Below are positions 1-8,059 of a DNA stretch of 17,368 nucleotides, piece by piece. This DNA is from Bacillota bacterium (lineage in GTDB: Bacteria > Bacillota > Clostridia > Oscillospirales > Ruminococcaceae): contig JAKPGH010000020.1 of the NCBI GenBank assembly GCA_029550985.1, positions 1 through 17,368 on the forward strand, read 5' to 3'. The position numbers and the translations under genes are program-made. Numbering within the stretch: position 1 is the first letter of the stretch; every line of letters begins with the position of its first letter. The notes under the pieces were generated by a model, which saw nothing but the letters and a program-made list of their open reading frames with translations, ran no database searches and was not told the origin of the DNA.

Positions 1-244
1 CTATCTGGGCATCATCAACTTCATCGGTTTGGTGGCGCCCCATATTGTCCGAAAAGTGGTGAGCAACAACCATACCTATCTCCTTCCCTGCTCCGCCGTC
101 ATGGGGTCCATTTTGCTGCTTCTGGGGGACTTTGCCGCCCGAACGGTGATTTCGCCGGTGATTCTCCCCATCGGGGCCATTACCTCCTTCCTGGGAGCGC
201 CCTTATTCCTCTACCTTCTGTTCAAGGGCGGTAAGAAATCATGA
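1..244 (+). CDS. FecCD/BtuC-family ABC permease, C-terminal end (partial)
   Basis: Only the last 80 codons are in the window, read in frame from base 2; the gene starts upstream. The visible part has the conserved cytoplasmic coupling region of BtuC/FecCD permeases (IGLVAPHIVR, about bases 26-55). Two hydrophobic segments follow, with the family-typical end LPIGAITSFLGAPLFLYLL. It is the membrane subunit of a type II importer for iron-siderophore, heme or cobalamin; the substrate cannot be told from this piece. Its TGA stop overlaps the ATG of the ATPase gene in an ATGA (241-244), so the two are translationally coupled. No substrate-binding protein gene is visible here and it may lie upstream. 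Confidence 0.9.
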   Translation, partial: YLGIINFIGLVAPHIVRKVVSNNHTYLLPCSAVMGSILLLLGDFAARTVISPVILPIGAITSFLGAPLFLYLLFKGGKKS

Positions 245-996
245 TGCTGGTGAAGGACCTGGAGTTTCGGTACAGCAGTTCCAACCCCATTTTACAGAAA
301 ATTGCTTTTGAAGCCCAGCCCGGCGAATGTTTGGCGATTCTGGGCAACAACGGAGCCGGCAAAAGCACTTTGCTCAAATGCCTCAACCGCATCTTATCCC
401 CTCAAAAAGGCACGGTCTATGTGGGTAAGGAAGATATTTTAAATATGCCGTTGAGCCGCGTCGCCCAAAATATCGCTTTTGTAGCCCAGGGAACCCAAAA
501 CAGCCGACTGACGGTATACGACATGGTGATGTTGGGCCGCAAGCCTTATATCAAATGGGGGGTGCGGCAAGAGGACGAAGAAATAGTGGCCAGCATCCTG
601 CAAAAGATGGGAATGGAGGACATGGCGGTCCGCTATGTGGACGAATTAAGCGGCGGAGAGCAGCAAAAAGTGATGCTGGCCAGAGCATTGGCGCAGCAGC
701 CCAGAATTCTGCTGCTGGATGAGCCCACCAGCAACCTGGATTTACGCAATCAGCACGAGGTGCTGGAGCTGGTGACTCGCATCAGCAGGGAGCATCAAAT
801 TGCCGTCATCATCGTCATCCACGATCTGAATTTGGCGTTGCGTTACTGCCAGAAATTCCTGCTGCTCAAAGACCATCAAATCTACGATTACGGCGGCGAG
901 GAAATCATCACGGCGGCCAACATTGAGGAAGTTTACCAGATACCGGTAACCATCCATGTCATTGACGGCGCCAAGGTGGTCATTCCCCATCTGTAG
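241..996 (+). CDS. ABC transporter ATP-binding protein, FecE/BtuD type
   Basis: A 251-residue single-domain ATPase that should power the permease encoded just upstream, giving uptake of iron-siderophore, heme or cobalamin. All nucleotide-binding motifs are present: Walker A GNNGAGKST (residues 35-43), a Q-loop glutamine at VAQ (about 83), signature LSGGE (136-140), Walker B ILLLDEP (156-162) and the H-loop histidine in VIHDLN (His194). Length matches the FecE family. The start is one of two successive ATG codons (241 or 244); 241 overlaps the permease stop. There is no strong independent ribosome binding site, which fits translational coupling. The family call is firm; the substrate is not determined. 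Confidence 0.95.
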   Translation: MMLVKDLEFRYSSSNPILQKIAFEAQPGECLAILGNNGAGKSTLLKCLNRILSPQKGTVYVGKEDILNMPLSRVAQNIAFVAQGTQNSRLTVYDMVMLGRKPYIKWGVRQEDEEIVASILQKMGMEDMAVRYVDELSGGEQQKVMLARALAQQPRILLLDEPTSNLDLRNQHEVLELVTRISREHQIAVIIVIHDLNLALRYCQKFLLLKDHQIYDYGGEEIITAANIEEVYQIPVTIHVIDGAKVVIPHL

Positions 997-1038
997 CTTT
1001 GATATAAAACGTCACTTCGATTAAATAGGAAGGATCAT

Positions 1039-1368
1039 ATGGCGGTCATTGAAGATTTTTTTAAGCTGGACATTCGGGTAGGAGAAATTGTCAAAGCGGA
1101 ACCTTTCGAAAAGGCCCGCAAACCTGCCTACAAGTTGTGGGTGGACTTTGGCGAAGAGTTGGGTATCAAAAAGTCCAGCGCCCAGATTACCCAATGCTAC
1201 TCCTTGGAAGACTTGCCGGGCAAGCAGGTCCTGGCCGTGGTGAACTTTCCTCCCCGGCAGATAGCCGACTTTCTATCCGAAGCGCTGGTGCTGGGAACCT
1301 ATTCGGAGCAAGGCGTGGTGCTGATTACCCCCGATAAGCCTGTCAAAAAGGGCGACAAACTGGGGTAA
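1039..1368 (+). CDS. csaA: CsaA-like chaperone / tRNA-binding domain protein
   Basis: A 109-residue protein consisting of one OB-fold tRNA-binding domain (EMAP-II / MetRS C-terminal type). The opening FFKLDIRVGEIVKAE, the middle GIKKSSAQIT and the later VVNFPPRQIADF closely resemble what I recall of Bacillus subtilis CsaA (110 aa), which acts as a homodimer and has been linked to protein secretion and chaperone activity; its natural substrate remains debated. The ATG is preceded by AGGAAGG about 5 bases upstream. The gene lies 42 bases after the ABC ATPase with no terminator between, so cotranscription is possible, though the functions look unrelated. The strong hairpin terminator at 1452-1491 follows. 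Confidence 0.93.
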   Translation: MAVIEDFFKLDIRVGEIVKAEPFEKARKPAYKLWVDFGEELGIKKSSAQITQCYSLEDLPGKQVLAVVNFPPRQIADFLSEALVLGTYSEQGVVLITPDKPVKKGDKLG

Positions 1369-1451
1369 TAGAAAAAATCATCCTTGCAGGTTCCTGATAT
1401 GCTTCTTGCAAATTTATCTGTTTGTTGCTCTAAATTCCTTATAATCAAGAT

Positions 1452-1491
1452 AAAAACAGCTGACAAGGATGAATCCTTGTCAGCTGTTTTT
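1452..1491. terminator. Bidirectional rho-independent terminator between csaA and hslO
   Basis: A perfect inverted repeat with an 18-bp stem (1452-1469 with 1474-1491) and a TGAA tetraloop (1470-1473). The stem begins with AAAAA and ends with TTTTT, so each strand has a U-run immediately after the GC-containing core. It sits between the convergent csaA (plus) and hslO (minus) genes, 84 bases after the csaA stop and 47 bases beyond the hslO stop, and should serve both. The flanking bases of the 1369-1538 gap hold nothing else I can recognise. Confidence 0.93.
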
Positions 1492-1538
1492 GCAGTTTTG
1501 GATTTCAGGTTCCGGCAAATTAATCGAGACCCTACTAG

Positions 1539-2420
1539 TTAGCTCAAGGACTGCTCAATAATCGCCTTCAACTCAATGGGGCTAAAGCGGTACTTCTTGT
1601 TGCAGAAATGGCAATCCACTTCGGTGACAGGTTGTTCGGCGGCCATGGCCTCCAGTTCCTTCCGACCCAAGGTGGCTAAGGCCCGCTCAACCCGCTCCCG
1701 GCTGCAGTTACAGCGGTACTCCACTTCAGACGAGCTTAAAATTTCCGGCTCAAGTCCTGCCAAAACCCGCTGCGCAATATCCTGGGCCGTCAAGCCATCC
1801 CGCAGCATGGTGGTAACGGGTGGGAGCCCCATCACATTGGATTCCAGAGCATCGATGATATCGTCTTCCGCACCGGGCAACAGCTGGGCGATAAACCCTC
1901 CTGCCGCCAAAACCGTAAGGTCCGGCGCCACCAAAACGCCCAGAGCGCAGACCGTGGGAATCTGCTCGCTCATCGCATAATAGCTGGTGATGTCCTCGGC
2001 AATTTCTCCCGATACCAGGGGAATTTGTCCAATATACGGGTCTCCAAATCCAAAATCCTTCATCACAAAAAGGCTGCCGTTTTTCCCGATCGCTCCGGCC
2101 ACATCCAGTTTACCCTTGGCATTGAGGGGAATCTCCACGATTGGATTTTGCACATAACCCCGCACGTTGCCGTGGCTGTCCGAGACGGCAATGACGGAAC
2201 CTGCCGGGCCGTCCCCCTGCAGCCGCAGCGTAAGAGAGGCCTTTTCATCCTTTAGCATGGACCCCATCAGGGAACAGGCGGTCAGCAGCCGCCCCAGAGC
2301 AGCCGTCACGGTGGCGGAGGTGTGATGAATGGACTCTGCGCGGCTGCAGATATCGGTGGAATCAATGGCGTGGCAAAAGACCCCGCCGTTTTTGGAAATG
2401 GCTGATACAATTACTCCCAT
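1539..2420 (-). CDS. hslO: Hsp33 redox-regulated chaperone
   Basis: A cytosolic holdase chaperone that is activated when oxidation releases zinc from its C-terminal switch. The four zinc cysteines are all present as CxC (Cys237, Cys239) and CxxC (Cys270, Cys273), so the redox switch looks intact. I chose the ATG at 2420, giving 293 residues, the usual family size. It has GGGAGAAG just upstream, and the protein then begins MGVIVSAISKNGG, as expected for Hsp33. The open frame continues 18 codons further upstream to a GTG, but that part overlaps the previous gene's stop and does not resemble Hsp33. It is the last gene of the yerC-methyltransferase-hslO cluster. Confidence 0.96.
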   Translation of the reverse strand: MGVIVSAISKNGGVFCHAIDSTDICSRAESIHHTSATVTAALGRLLTACSLMGSMLKDEKASLTLRLQGDGPAGSVIAVSDSHGNVRGYVQNPIVEIPLNAKGKLDVAGAIGKNGSLFVMKDFGFGDPYIGQIPLVSGEIAEDITSYYAMSEQIPTVCALGVLVAPDLTVLAAGGFIAQLLPGAEDDIIDALESNVMGLPPVTTMLRDGLTAQDIAQRVLAGLEPEILSSSEVEYRCNCSRERVERALATLGRKELEAMAAEQPVTEVDCHFCNKKYRFSPIELKAIIEQSLS

Positions 2421-2470
2421 AAATTCTTCTCCCAATGGCCTCCCACTTAACGGGAGACTCCAGTGCATTG

Positions 2471-3211
2471 TCACAAAGGCTTGCGGGCAACGTAAATCAC
2501 CCGCTCATCGGTTTCGGTAGGCGGATTGCGGGAGCTCTCCCCCATCACCGCCACAAATTCCAGCCCGGTTTTCTGGAGAATCTCCAACACCTGCCGGTGA
2601 GAAAACAGCTGCTCAGTAAAGCACTCGCTGTACCGGGTATAGGAACCGTCGTACCCCGCCGAAAAAAAGTCCAGCGTGATTTCGACGCTGCCGTCGGCAC
2701 GGCAGTCGTTACGCCAAACACAGTACACTTCTTCGGTTTCGTAGACATAAACGTTGCTGTCCAGCACTTTCCGGTGCTTGTATTCGGTGTTGAGGTCAAA
2801 GACAAAGACGCCCCCCGGCGCCAAAAACAGGCTGACTTTTCCAACGGCTGCTTCCAGCGCGTCCAGTCCCGCAAGATGGTTGAGACTGTCCAGAGCGCAG
2901 ATACAGGCGTCGACAGTGCCGTACAGATCAAGTTCCTCTGCCTTTTGGCAGAGGAACAAGGGCTGTTTCTGATATTCCTTGGATGCCGCTATGCTCAACA
3001 TCTCGGGAGAGGCGTCGACGCAGATCATCTCCCACCTACCGGAAAGTTCCCGGCTCAAACTTCCGGTGCCGCAACACAAGTCCAGCACCAGTTCCACCGG
3101 GCGATGGGCGTGCTCCTCAATCAACCCGGCAAAGAATTTTGCCTGGGCGGAATAGTCTACATTAAAGGTCAGGGCGTCGTAAAACCGGGAAAAATATCGA
3201 TAGCCGCTCAA
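2471..3211 (-). CDS. Class I SAM-dependent methyltransferase, substrate unknown
   Basis: About 246 residues with a Rossmann-fold methyltransferase domain. SAM-binding motif I is LDLCCGTGSLSREL, followed by an acidic residue after strand 2 (ICVDASPEML). The later stretch LFLAPGGVFVFDLNT matches the motif before strand 5. The start is inferred to be the TTG at 3211: it overlaps the yerC stop codon in a TTGA, and the protein then begins LSGYRYFSRFYDALT, the expected N-terminal helix for this group. The reading frame runs 70 codons further upstream, but that part lies inside yerC in another frame and looks like shadow sequence. It resembles the YqeM-like small-molecule or unknown-substrate group. 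I cannot name the substrate. Confidence 0.85.
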   Translation of the reverse strand: MSGYRYFSRFYDALTFNVDYSAQAKFFAGLIEEHAHRPVELVLDLCCGTGSLSRELSGRWEMICVDASPEMLSIAASKEYQKQPLFLCQKAEELDLYGTVDACICALDSLNHLAGLDALEAAVGKVSLFLAPGGVFVFDLNTEYKHRKVLDSNVYVYETEEVYCVWRNDCRADGSVEITLDFFSAGYDGSYTRYSECFTEQLFSHRQVLEILQKTGLEFVAVMGESSRNPPTETDERVIYVARKPL

Positions 3212-3495
3212 TGTTCCAAACGCTCCAGCACCAGCTTGTAACCGTCTTTTCCATAATGGAGGCTGCGGTTTACCCGGCTGATGGTGGCGGTAGAGGCACC
3301 GGTTTCCGCCACAATTTCGTTGTAAACCTTTTGCTGATGAAGCAACCGCGCAACCTGCAGCCGCTGGGATAGAGCCTTCAGCTCCTGTACGGTACAAAGG
3401 TCTTCCAAAAAGGCCTCGCACTCTTCTTCCGTTTCCAAAGAAAGGAGCGCCTTGTAGAGGTATTCCAAACTTTGCTGCTCCAGCCTGTTTCGCAT
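3208..3495 (-). CDS. yerC: YerC/YecD-family TrpR-like transcriptional regulator
   Basis: A 95-residue all-helical protein of the Trp-repressor superfamily. The helix-turn-helix lies near the C terminus (VYNEIVAETGASTATISRV). The conserved YerC features LCTVQELKALSQRLQVA and the ending YGKDGYKLVLERL are present. It is a DNA-binding regulator, probably dimeric. Family members in Gram-positive bacteria have been proposed to control amino-acid (histidine) metabolism genes; nothing in this window shows the ligand. The ATG at 3495 has GAAGGAG upstream with a rather long spacing of about 11 bases. It is the first gene after a good promoter at 3558-3586 and is translationally coupled to the methyltransferase. 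Confidence 0.9.
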   Translation of the reverse strand: MRNRLEQQSLEYLYKALLSLETEEECEAFLEDLCTVQELKALSQRLQVARLLHQQKVYNEIVAETGASTATISRVNRSLHYGKDGYKLVLERLEH

Positions 3496-3557
3496 GAATC
3501 TATATACTCCTTCGATGTTAATAGAGGTCCTGTGACAATTATTGGCATTCCAAGCTT

Positions 3558-3586
3558 ATTTTATCACGATTCTTTAGCGCTGTAAA
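3558..3586 (-). promoter_or_regulatory. Sigma-A-type promoter for yerC-methyltransferase-hslO
   Basis: On the minus strand there is a -35 TTTACA (3586-3581) and a -10 TAAAAT (3563-3558), separated by exactly 17 bases. Each box differs from consensus at one position. It lies just past the lysA stop and about 60 bases before the yerC ATG, so it would make yerC, the methyltransferase and hslO a separate transcription unit. Confidence 0.65.
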
Positions 3587-3587
3587 G
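3572..3587. promoter_or_regulatory. Candidate operator palindrome over the yerC -35 box
   Basis: The half-sites CTTTA and TAAAG are separated by 6 bases (3572-3587). They cover the -35 hexamer of the yerC promoter. Such a placement would let a dimeric regulator, possibly YerC itself, block RNA polymerase. This is inference from position only, and a 5+5 palindrome can arise by chance. Confidence 0.3.
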
Positions 3588-3595
3588 CATTCGGA

Positions 3596-4894
3596 TTAAA
3601 TATCGTGAGAAGCAACATCCTCATAAGTTTCCCTGCGAACCACCACACGGGCTTTCCCGCCCTTGACCATGACGACGGCAGGTTTGGGGAGCCGGTTGTA
3701 GTTGGAAGCCATGGAATAATTGTAAGCGCCGGTAGCCAGCACCGCCAGCACCTCGCCTACCTGAGATTTGGGCAAGGGGATGTCTTTGCCCAACAAATCC
3801 CCGCTTTCGCAGCATCTTCCCGCCACGGTATAGCGTTCCGTTTTGGGAGCGGTGGCTCGGGCGGCCAGCAGCATCTCGTATTCGCTTTGATACAGCGCAT
3901 ATCTCGGATTGTCCGCCATTCCACCGTCCACCGAAAGATAGGTTCGGATACCCGGGATTTCCTTAATGGCTCCAATGGTATAAAGGGTGATACCAGCGGA
4001 ACCGACAATGGAGCGGCCCGGCTCAATCATGATGCAGGGCAAGGCTAGATTTAACTGACGGCAGGTATCCCGAATGGTGCGGGAAACCGCCTTCATGTAA
4101 TCCTCATAGGCGGTGGGGGTATGTTCCGAAAGGTACTTGATGCCGAAGCCTCCGCCCAGATTCAGTTCCTGCATCTCCCAGCCTAGTTGGCTTTTGGCCT
4201 GAGCTGCCAGCCCCAGCATTACCCGGGCGGCGATGGTAAAGGAGGTAATTTCAAAAATCTGGCTTCCAATGTGGCAGTGCAAACCCCGCAGGTTGAGGTT
4301 GGGCAGAGAAATGGCCTGGCGAATGGCCTCCAAAGCCTCTCCTGTTTCCAAAGCAAAGCCAAATTTGGAATCAATCTGTCCGGTTTGAATATAGGAATGG
4401 GTGTGGGCCTCTACACCGGGCTTGACCCGCAACATAATATCCGCCGTCTTTCCCGCCGCCAAAGCCAGTTGATTGAGGAGTTCCAACTCGAAGAAATGGT
4501 CCACCACAATGCGACCGACATTTTTATTCAGAGCCTCGGCCAGCTCCTCCACCGACTTGTTGTTTCCATGAAATACAATGTTCTCCGCCGGAAAACCCGC
4601 CGACAAAGCAGTGTAAAGCTCTCCGCCAGACACCACGTCCAGCCAGAGGCCTTCCTGCTGCATGATACGGCAAATTTCCTTGCAGCAAAAAGCCTTGCTG
4701 GCAAAGGCCACATGGCCGTTTCCATCATAATACTGCTCAATGCTTTCCCGAAAAGCTCTAGCGTTTTTCCGGATTAGCTCCTCGTCCATGACATACAAGG
4801 GGGTGCCGTAAACTGCCGCCAACTCAACGGTATCAGCTCCACCAATGGTGAGATGGTCCAATTGATTGACTCCCAGCGCGTCCGATACAAACAT
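3596..4894 (-). CDS. lysA: Diaminopimelate decarboxylase
   Basis: A PLP enzyme that decarboxylates meso-diaminopimelate to L-lysine, the last step of lysine synthesis. At 432 residues it has the fold-III decarboxylase layout: the PLP lysine in FASKAF (Lys67), HCHIGSQI in the barrel, the glycine-rich phosphate-binding GGGFGI, EPGRS, then DGGMADNPR and the active-site cysteine region RCCESGD. I chose the ATG at 4894 because GAGGAG lies 8 bases upstream. The in-frame GTG at 4903 overlaps that ribosome binding site and is unlikely to be used. It begins about 20 bases after the ysxC stop, so it is probably cotranscribed with lon-ysxC. No lysine riboswitch is present in this short gap. Confidence 0.97.
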   Translation of the reverse strand: MFVSDALGVNQLDHLTIGGADTVELAAVYGTPLYVMDEELIRKNARAFRESIEQYYDGNGHVAFASKAFCCKEICRIMQQEGLWLDVVSGGELYTALSAGFPAENIVFHGNNKSVEELAEALNKNVGRIVVDHFFELELLNQLALAAGKTADIMLRVKPGVEAHTHSYIQTGQIDSKFGFALETGEALEAIRQAISLPNLNLRGLHCHIGSQIFEITSFTIAARVMLGLAAQAKSQLGWEMQELNLGGGFGIKYLSEHTPTAYEDYMKAVSRTIRDTCRQLNLALPCIMIEPGRSIVGSAGITLYTIGAIKEIPGIRTYLSVDGGMADNPRYALYQSEYEMLLAARATAPKTERYTVAGRCCESGDLLGKDIPLPKSQVGEVLAVLATGAYNYSMASNYNRLPKPAVVMVKGGKARVVVRRETYEDVASHDI

Positions 4895-4915
4895 TTGCAA
4901 CACTCCTCAACCTAA

Positions 4916-5506
4916 TCACATATTGGAAAGACTCACCTGTTCGATGATGGCGTGCAGCTCGGCAACTCCCTCCCCTGTTTTGGCGGAAAAAGGAATCAGT
5001 TGCAAACCGTCGGCATCCGGTATTTCCCGGGAAAAGTCCGCAAGCCGGGCTTGCTGCTGCGTTCGGCTCAACTTGTCCGCTTTGGTGAGTACGATGGTAA
5101 AGGGATACCCGCTGCTGCGTAAAAAATCAAGCATCATCAGGTCATGGTCGGACGGCGGATGGCGCATATCCAACAGCAAAAAGACCATCTTCAGGTTCCG
5201 TCCCGAATTAAAGTAACCCTCCATCAAATCCGACCAGCGGGCCTTTTCTGAGTGGGAAACCTTGGCGTAACCGTAACCGGGAAGGTCGGCAAATCGCACT
5301 TCATCCAGCCGGAAAAAGTTGATGGTCACCGTTTTGCCCGGCACCGAACTGACCCGCGCCAAGGATTTGCGGTTAAAAATCTTGTTGATCATAGAGCTTT
5401 TTCCCACATTGGACCTGCCGGCAAAGGCAATCTCCGGCAGGTCGGAGGGAGGAAGCTGATTTTTGGTGCCATAGGAGGCCTCAAATTTGATATTGTGGAA
5501 ATTCAT
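4916..5506 (-). CDS. ysxC: Ribosome biogenesis GTPase YsxC/EngB
   Basis: An essential-type GTPase (196 aa) needed for late 50S ribosomal subunit assembly. The G motifs are all present: G1 GRSNVGKSS (30-38), a G2 threonine in PGKTVTINFF, G3 DLPGYGY, G4 TKADK and G5 SAKTG. The start is the ATG at 5506, preceded by a near-perfect AAGGAGGT 7 bases upstream. A further 20 codons of open frame exist upstream but do not match the family. The gene follows lon by 66 bases, the same order as in Bacillus subtilis (lonA-ysxC), and precedes lysA. Confidence 0.97.
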   Translation of the reverse strand: MNFHNIKFEASYGTKNQLPPSDLPEIAFAGRSNVGKSSMINKIFNRKSLARVSSVPGKTVTINFFRLDEVRFADLPGYGYAKVSHSEKARWSDLMEGYFNSGRNLKMVFLLLDMRHPPSDHDLMMLDFLRSSGYPFTIVLTKADKLSRTQQQARLADFSREIPDADGLQLIPFSAKTGEGVAELHAIIEQVSLSNM

Positions 5507-5572
5507 GGGTGGGACCTCCTTTCTTAAAGGAACGCAATTGGTCCACGATTCTATACTATGCAACAATTGGAA

Positions 5573-8008
5573 TTAATGAGCAATCAGCGGCTCTCCCCGC
5601 TTTTCGTCCTCTTCCCGATATTCCAGGGTTCCTGCCGTCATATTGGAAGCTTCGTTGGCATGCTCCTTGACGGGGACAAATTTTCGGACCAGAGCGGTGT
5701 CCAGCACGGTTTTGATATGTTTCGCTGTTACAAAGTGAATGGAGTCCTTGACGACCTGGTCCAGTTCTTCCAAATCCACCTTGTTTTCCTCCGGGATGAT
5801 GACGGTTTTAATGCCGTTCCGGTAAGCGGCCATGGTCTTTTCTTTCAGGCCACCGATGGGAAGCACTCTCCCCCGCAAGCTCATTTCACCGGTCATAGCC
5901 ACATCGCTCCGGGCCGGGATGCCCGACAAAGCGGAGACCACCGCCGTGCAAATGGTAATGCCCGCCGAAGGACCATCCTTAGGCACCGCCCCTTCCGGCA
6001 CGTGGATGTGAATGTCCTTGGTTTTGTAAAAATCCTTGTCGATGCCGTACTTGTCGGTGCAGGTGCGGATATAGCTGATGGCCGCCTGGGCGGATTCCTT
6101 CATCACATCTCCCAAGCTGCCGGTCAGAACCGTCTTGCCGGAGCCTTCCAGCACCGCCACCTCAACCTGCAGCATCTCGCCGCCCACACTGGTCCAGGCA
6201 AGGCCGTTGACCAAACCCGGCTCTCCGTCGTCTGCCAGTATTTCCTGCTTGTACTTATGGCCGCCCAAAAAGCTCTGGATGTTCTTGTCGGTCACGGTGA
6301 CCTTCTCCGCCTCGCCGGACACAATCATTTTGGCGGCCTTGCGGCAAAGGGACGCGATTTCCCGCTCCAATCCCCGCACACCGGCCTCCCGGGTGTAGTA
6401 ATCGATGATGGCGTAAATGGCGCTGGGAGCAATGTGAAGCTGTTTCGCCGTCAAGCCGTGACGCTTCAGCTGCTTGGGCACCAGATGCCGCTTGCCAATC
6501 TGGAACTTCTCCTCCCGGGTGTAGCTGGTCAGATGGATGACCTCCATGCGGTCCAGCAACGGCTGAGGCACATTGCCCAAATCGTTGGCGGTGGCAATAA
6601 AGAGCACGTGGCTCAAATCAAAGGGGACCTCGATGTAGTGGTCCCGGAACGCGTAGTTCTGTTCGCTGTCCAGCACTTCCAGCAAAGCGGCGGAAGGGTC
6701 CCCGCGAAAATCGTTGCTCAACTTGTCAATCTCGTCCAACAAAATCAAGGGGTTCTGGGAACCGGCCAGTTTGATGGCATTGATAATCCGCCCCGGCATG
6801 GCGCCAACATAGGTTTTCCGGTGACCGCGGATATCGCTTTCATCCCGCACGCCCCCGAGAGACAGCCGAACGTATTTGCGCCCCATGCTCTTGGCAATGG
6901 ACTTGGCAATGGAGGTTTTGCCCACGCCGGGAGGTCCGGCCAGACAAATAATCTGGCCCTTGATGTCGGGAGCCAAAGCCCGCACCGAAAGCATCTCCAA
7001 AATCCGGTTTTTGACCTTCTCCATGCCGTAATGGTCTCTGTCCAACTGCTTCTTGGCTTTTTCGATATCGATTTTATCCTTGGTAAACACATTCCAGGGC
7101 AGGTCCAAAACCGTATCCAAATAGCCTTTGATGACTCCCGCCTCGTGGGAGTTGTAGGGCATTTTGAGCAGGCGGTCCGCCTCCTTGCGGAGCTTTTCCG
7201 CCGTTTCCTTGTCCAGCTTGAGCTTTTCGATGCGGTCGTAGTACTCGTAAACTTCTTCCTGAGCGGAATCGCCATCCCCAAGCTCGGAAGAAATGGCCTT
7301 CATCTGCTCCCGCAAATAGTATTCCCGCTGGTTGTTATCAATTTGGCTGCGAACCTTTTCATGAATTTCCTGTTCCAAAGTGAGGATTTCATTTTCCTCC
7401 TCCAGAATTTGAATCAGCATCTTTAACCGCTTGGTCACGCTGCTTTCTTCCAGCACCATCTGTTTGTCGTCGGTATGGATGGGCATGTTGGCAGCTATGT
7501 ACTCGGTGAGATACTCCGGATTCTCGGCGGCAAGGGCGTTAAAGACAAGGTCCTTGCTCATCCGGGGCGTTTTCATGCTATATTCCTGGAAGAGATCCTT
7601 GAGGGTCCGCATCAATGCGCTCATCATTTTTTGGTTGGTTGAGCGACTGGATTTGAGCGGATACTCCTCCACCGTGGCAACAAAGTAAGGTTCTTCCTCT
7701 TCTATGCGAAGGATACGGGCGCGGTAACGGCCCTCAACCAAAACGCGCAGATGATTTTGAGTTTTGATAATCTGTTTTACTTCGGCAACTACGCCGACTT
7801 GATATATGTCATTCCCCTCAGGGTCTTCATCTCTAATATCCTTTTGCGCCGCCAAAAAAATGATTCGGTCTTGATTCATTGCTTCGTTGAGAGCATAAAT
7901 GGACTTTTCTCGACCGATGTCGAAGTGAAGCACCATCTGGGGGAATAATACCACGCCGCGAAGCGCAAGCAGTGGCAGCCGAACGGTTTTTCGGTCATTC
8001 GTGGCCAT
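5573..8008 (-). CDS. lon: ATP-dependent protease La (Lon)
   Basis: A full-length LonA of 811 residues that degrades misfolded and regulatory proteins in the cytoplasm as a hexamer. Domains in order are: an N-terminal substrate-recognition domain (about 8-210, opening LPLLALRGVVLFP), a coiled-coil linker, an AAA+ module with Walker A GPPGVGKTS (about 356-364) and Walker B ILLDEIDK, and the C-terminal serine protease. The protease has the catalytic serine in KDGPSAGI (about residue 680) and the lysine in the GLKEKTMAAYRNGIKT region (about 721). The ATG at 8008 has AAGGGGAG 7 bases upstream. No CIRCE or CtsR operator is visible upstream, but a hairpin lies in the leader (8034-8051). Confidence 0.98.
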   Translation of the reverse strand: MATNDRKTVRLPLLALRGVVLFPQMVLHFDIGREKSIYALNEAMNQDRIIFLAAQKDIRDEDPEGNDIYQVGVVAEVKQIIKTQNHLRVLVEGRYRARILRIEEEEPYFVATVEEYPLKSSRSTNQKMMSALMRTLKDLFQEYSMKTPRMSKDLVFNALAAENPEYLTEYIAANMPIHTDDKQMVLEESSVTKRLKMLIQILEEENEILTLEQEIHEKVRSQIDNNQREYYLREQMKAISSELGDGDSAQEEVYEYYDRIEKLKLDKETAEKLRKEADRLLKMPYNSHEAGVIKGYLDTVLDLPWNVFTKDKIDIEKAKKQLDRDHYGMEKVKNRILEMLSVRALAPDIKGQIICLAGPPGVGKTSIAKSIAKSMGRKYVRLSLGGVRDESDIRGHRKTYVGAMPGRIINAIKLAGSQNPLILLDEIDKLSNDFRGDPSAALLEVLDSEQNYAFRDHYIEVPFDLSHVLFIATANDLGNVPQPLLDRMEVIHLTSYTREEKFQIGKRHLVPKQLKRHGLTAKQLHIAPSAIYAIIDYYTREAGVRGLEREIASLCRKAAKMIVSGEAEKVTVTDKNIQSFLGGHKYKQEILADDGEPGLVNGLAWTSVGGEMLQVEVAVLEGSGKTVLTGSLGDVMKESAQAAISYIRTCTDKYGIDKDFYKTKDIHIHVPEGAVPKDGPSAGITICTAVVSALSGIPARSDVAMTGEMSLRGRVLPIGGLKEKTMAAYRNGIKTVIIPEENKVDLEELDQVVKDSIHFVTAKHIKTVLDTALVRKFVPVKEHANEASNMTAGTLEYREEDEKRGEPLIAH

Positions 8009-8033
8009 GTTGTTACTCCCCTTTCAGAAAAAT

Positions 8034-8051
8034 TCCCAGGGCAAAAAAGCC
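8034..8051 (-). terminator. Terminator-like hairpin in the lon leader / after ybaK
   Basis: A 9-bp GC-rich stem, with the left arm TCCCAGGGC at 8034-8042 and its complement ending near 8057, enclosing an AAAAAA loop (8043-8048). The full inverted repeat spans 8034-8057. On the minus strand it is followed by AATTTTTC, so it has the shape of a rho-independent terminator. It ends only about 18 bases before the lon start and borders the lon ribosome binding site. It could end the pfkA-pncB-ybaK transcript, regulate lon by attenuation, or form a stabilising 5' end of the lon mRNA. Confidence 0.6.
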
Positions 8052-8059
8052 CTGGGATT

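Noticed and set aside
1531..1542. CTACTAGTTAGC, resembling half of the E. coli trp operator
   Set aside because: It overlaps the hslO stop codon, not a promoter, has no second half-site, and YerC operators need not look like that of TrpR.
5558..7426. A 622-codon open frame on the plus strand opposite lon
   Set aside because: It lies wholly within lon on the opposite strand, has low-complexity His/Gln/Gly-rich content typical of antisense shadows and resembles no known domain. Lon is intact and certain.
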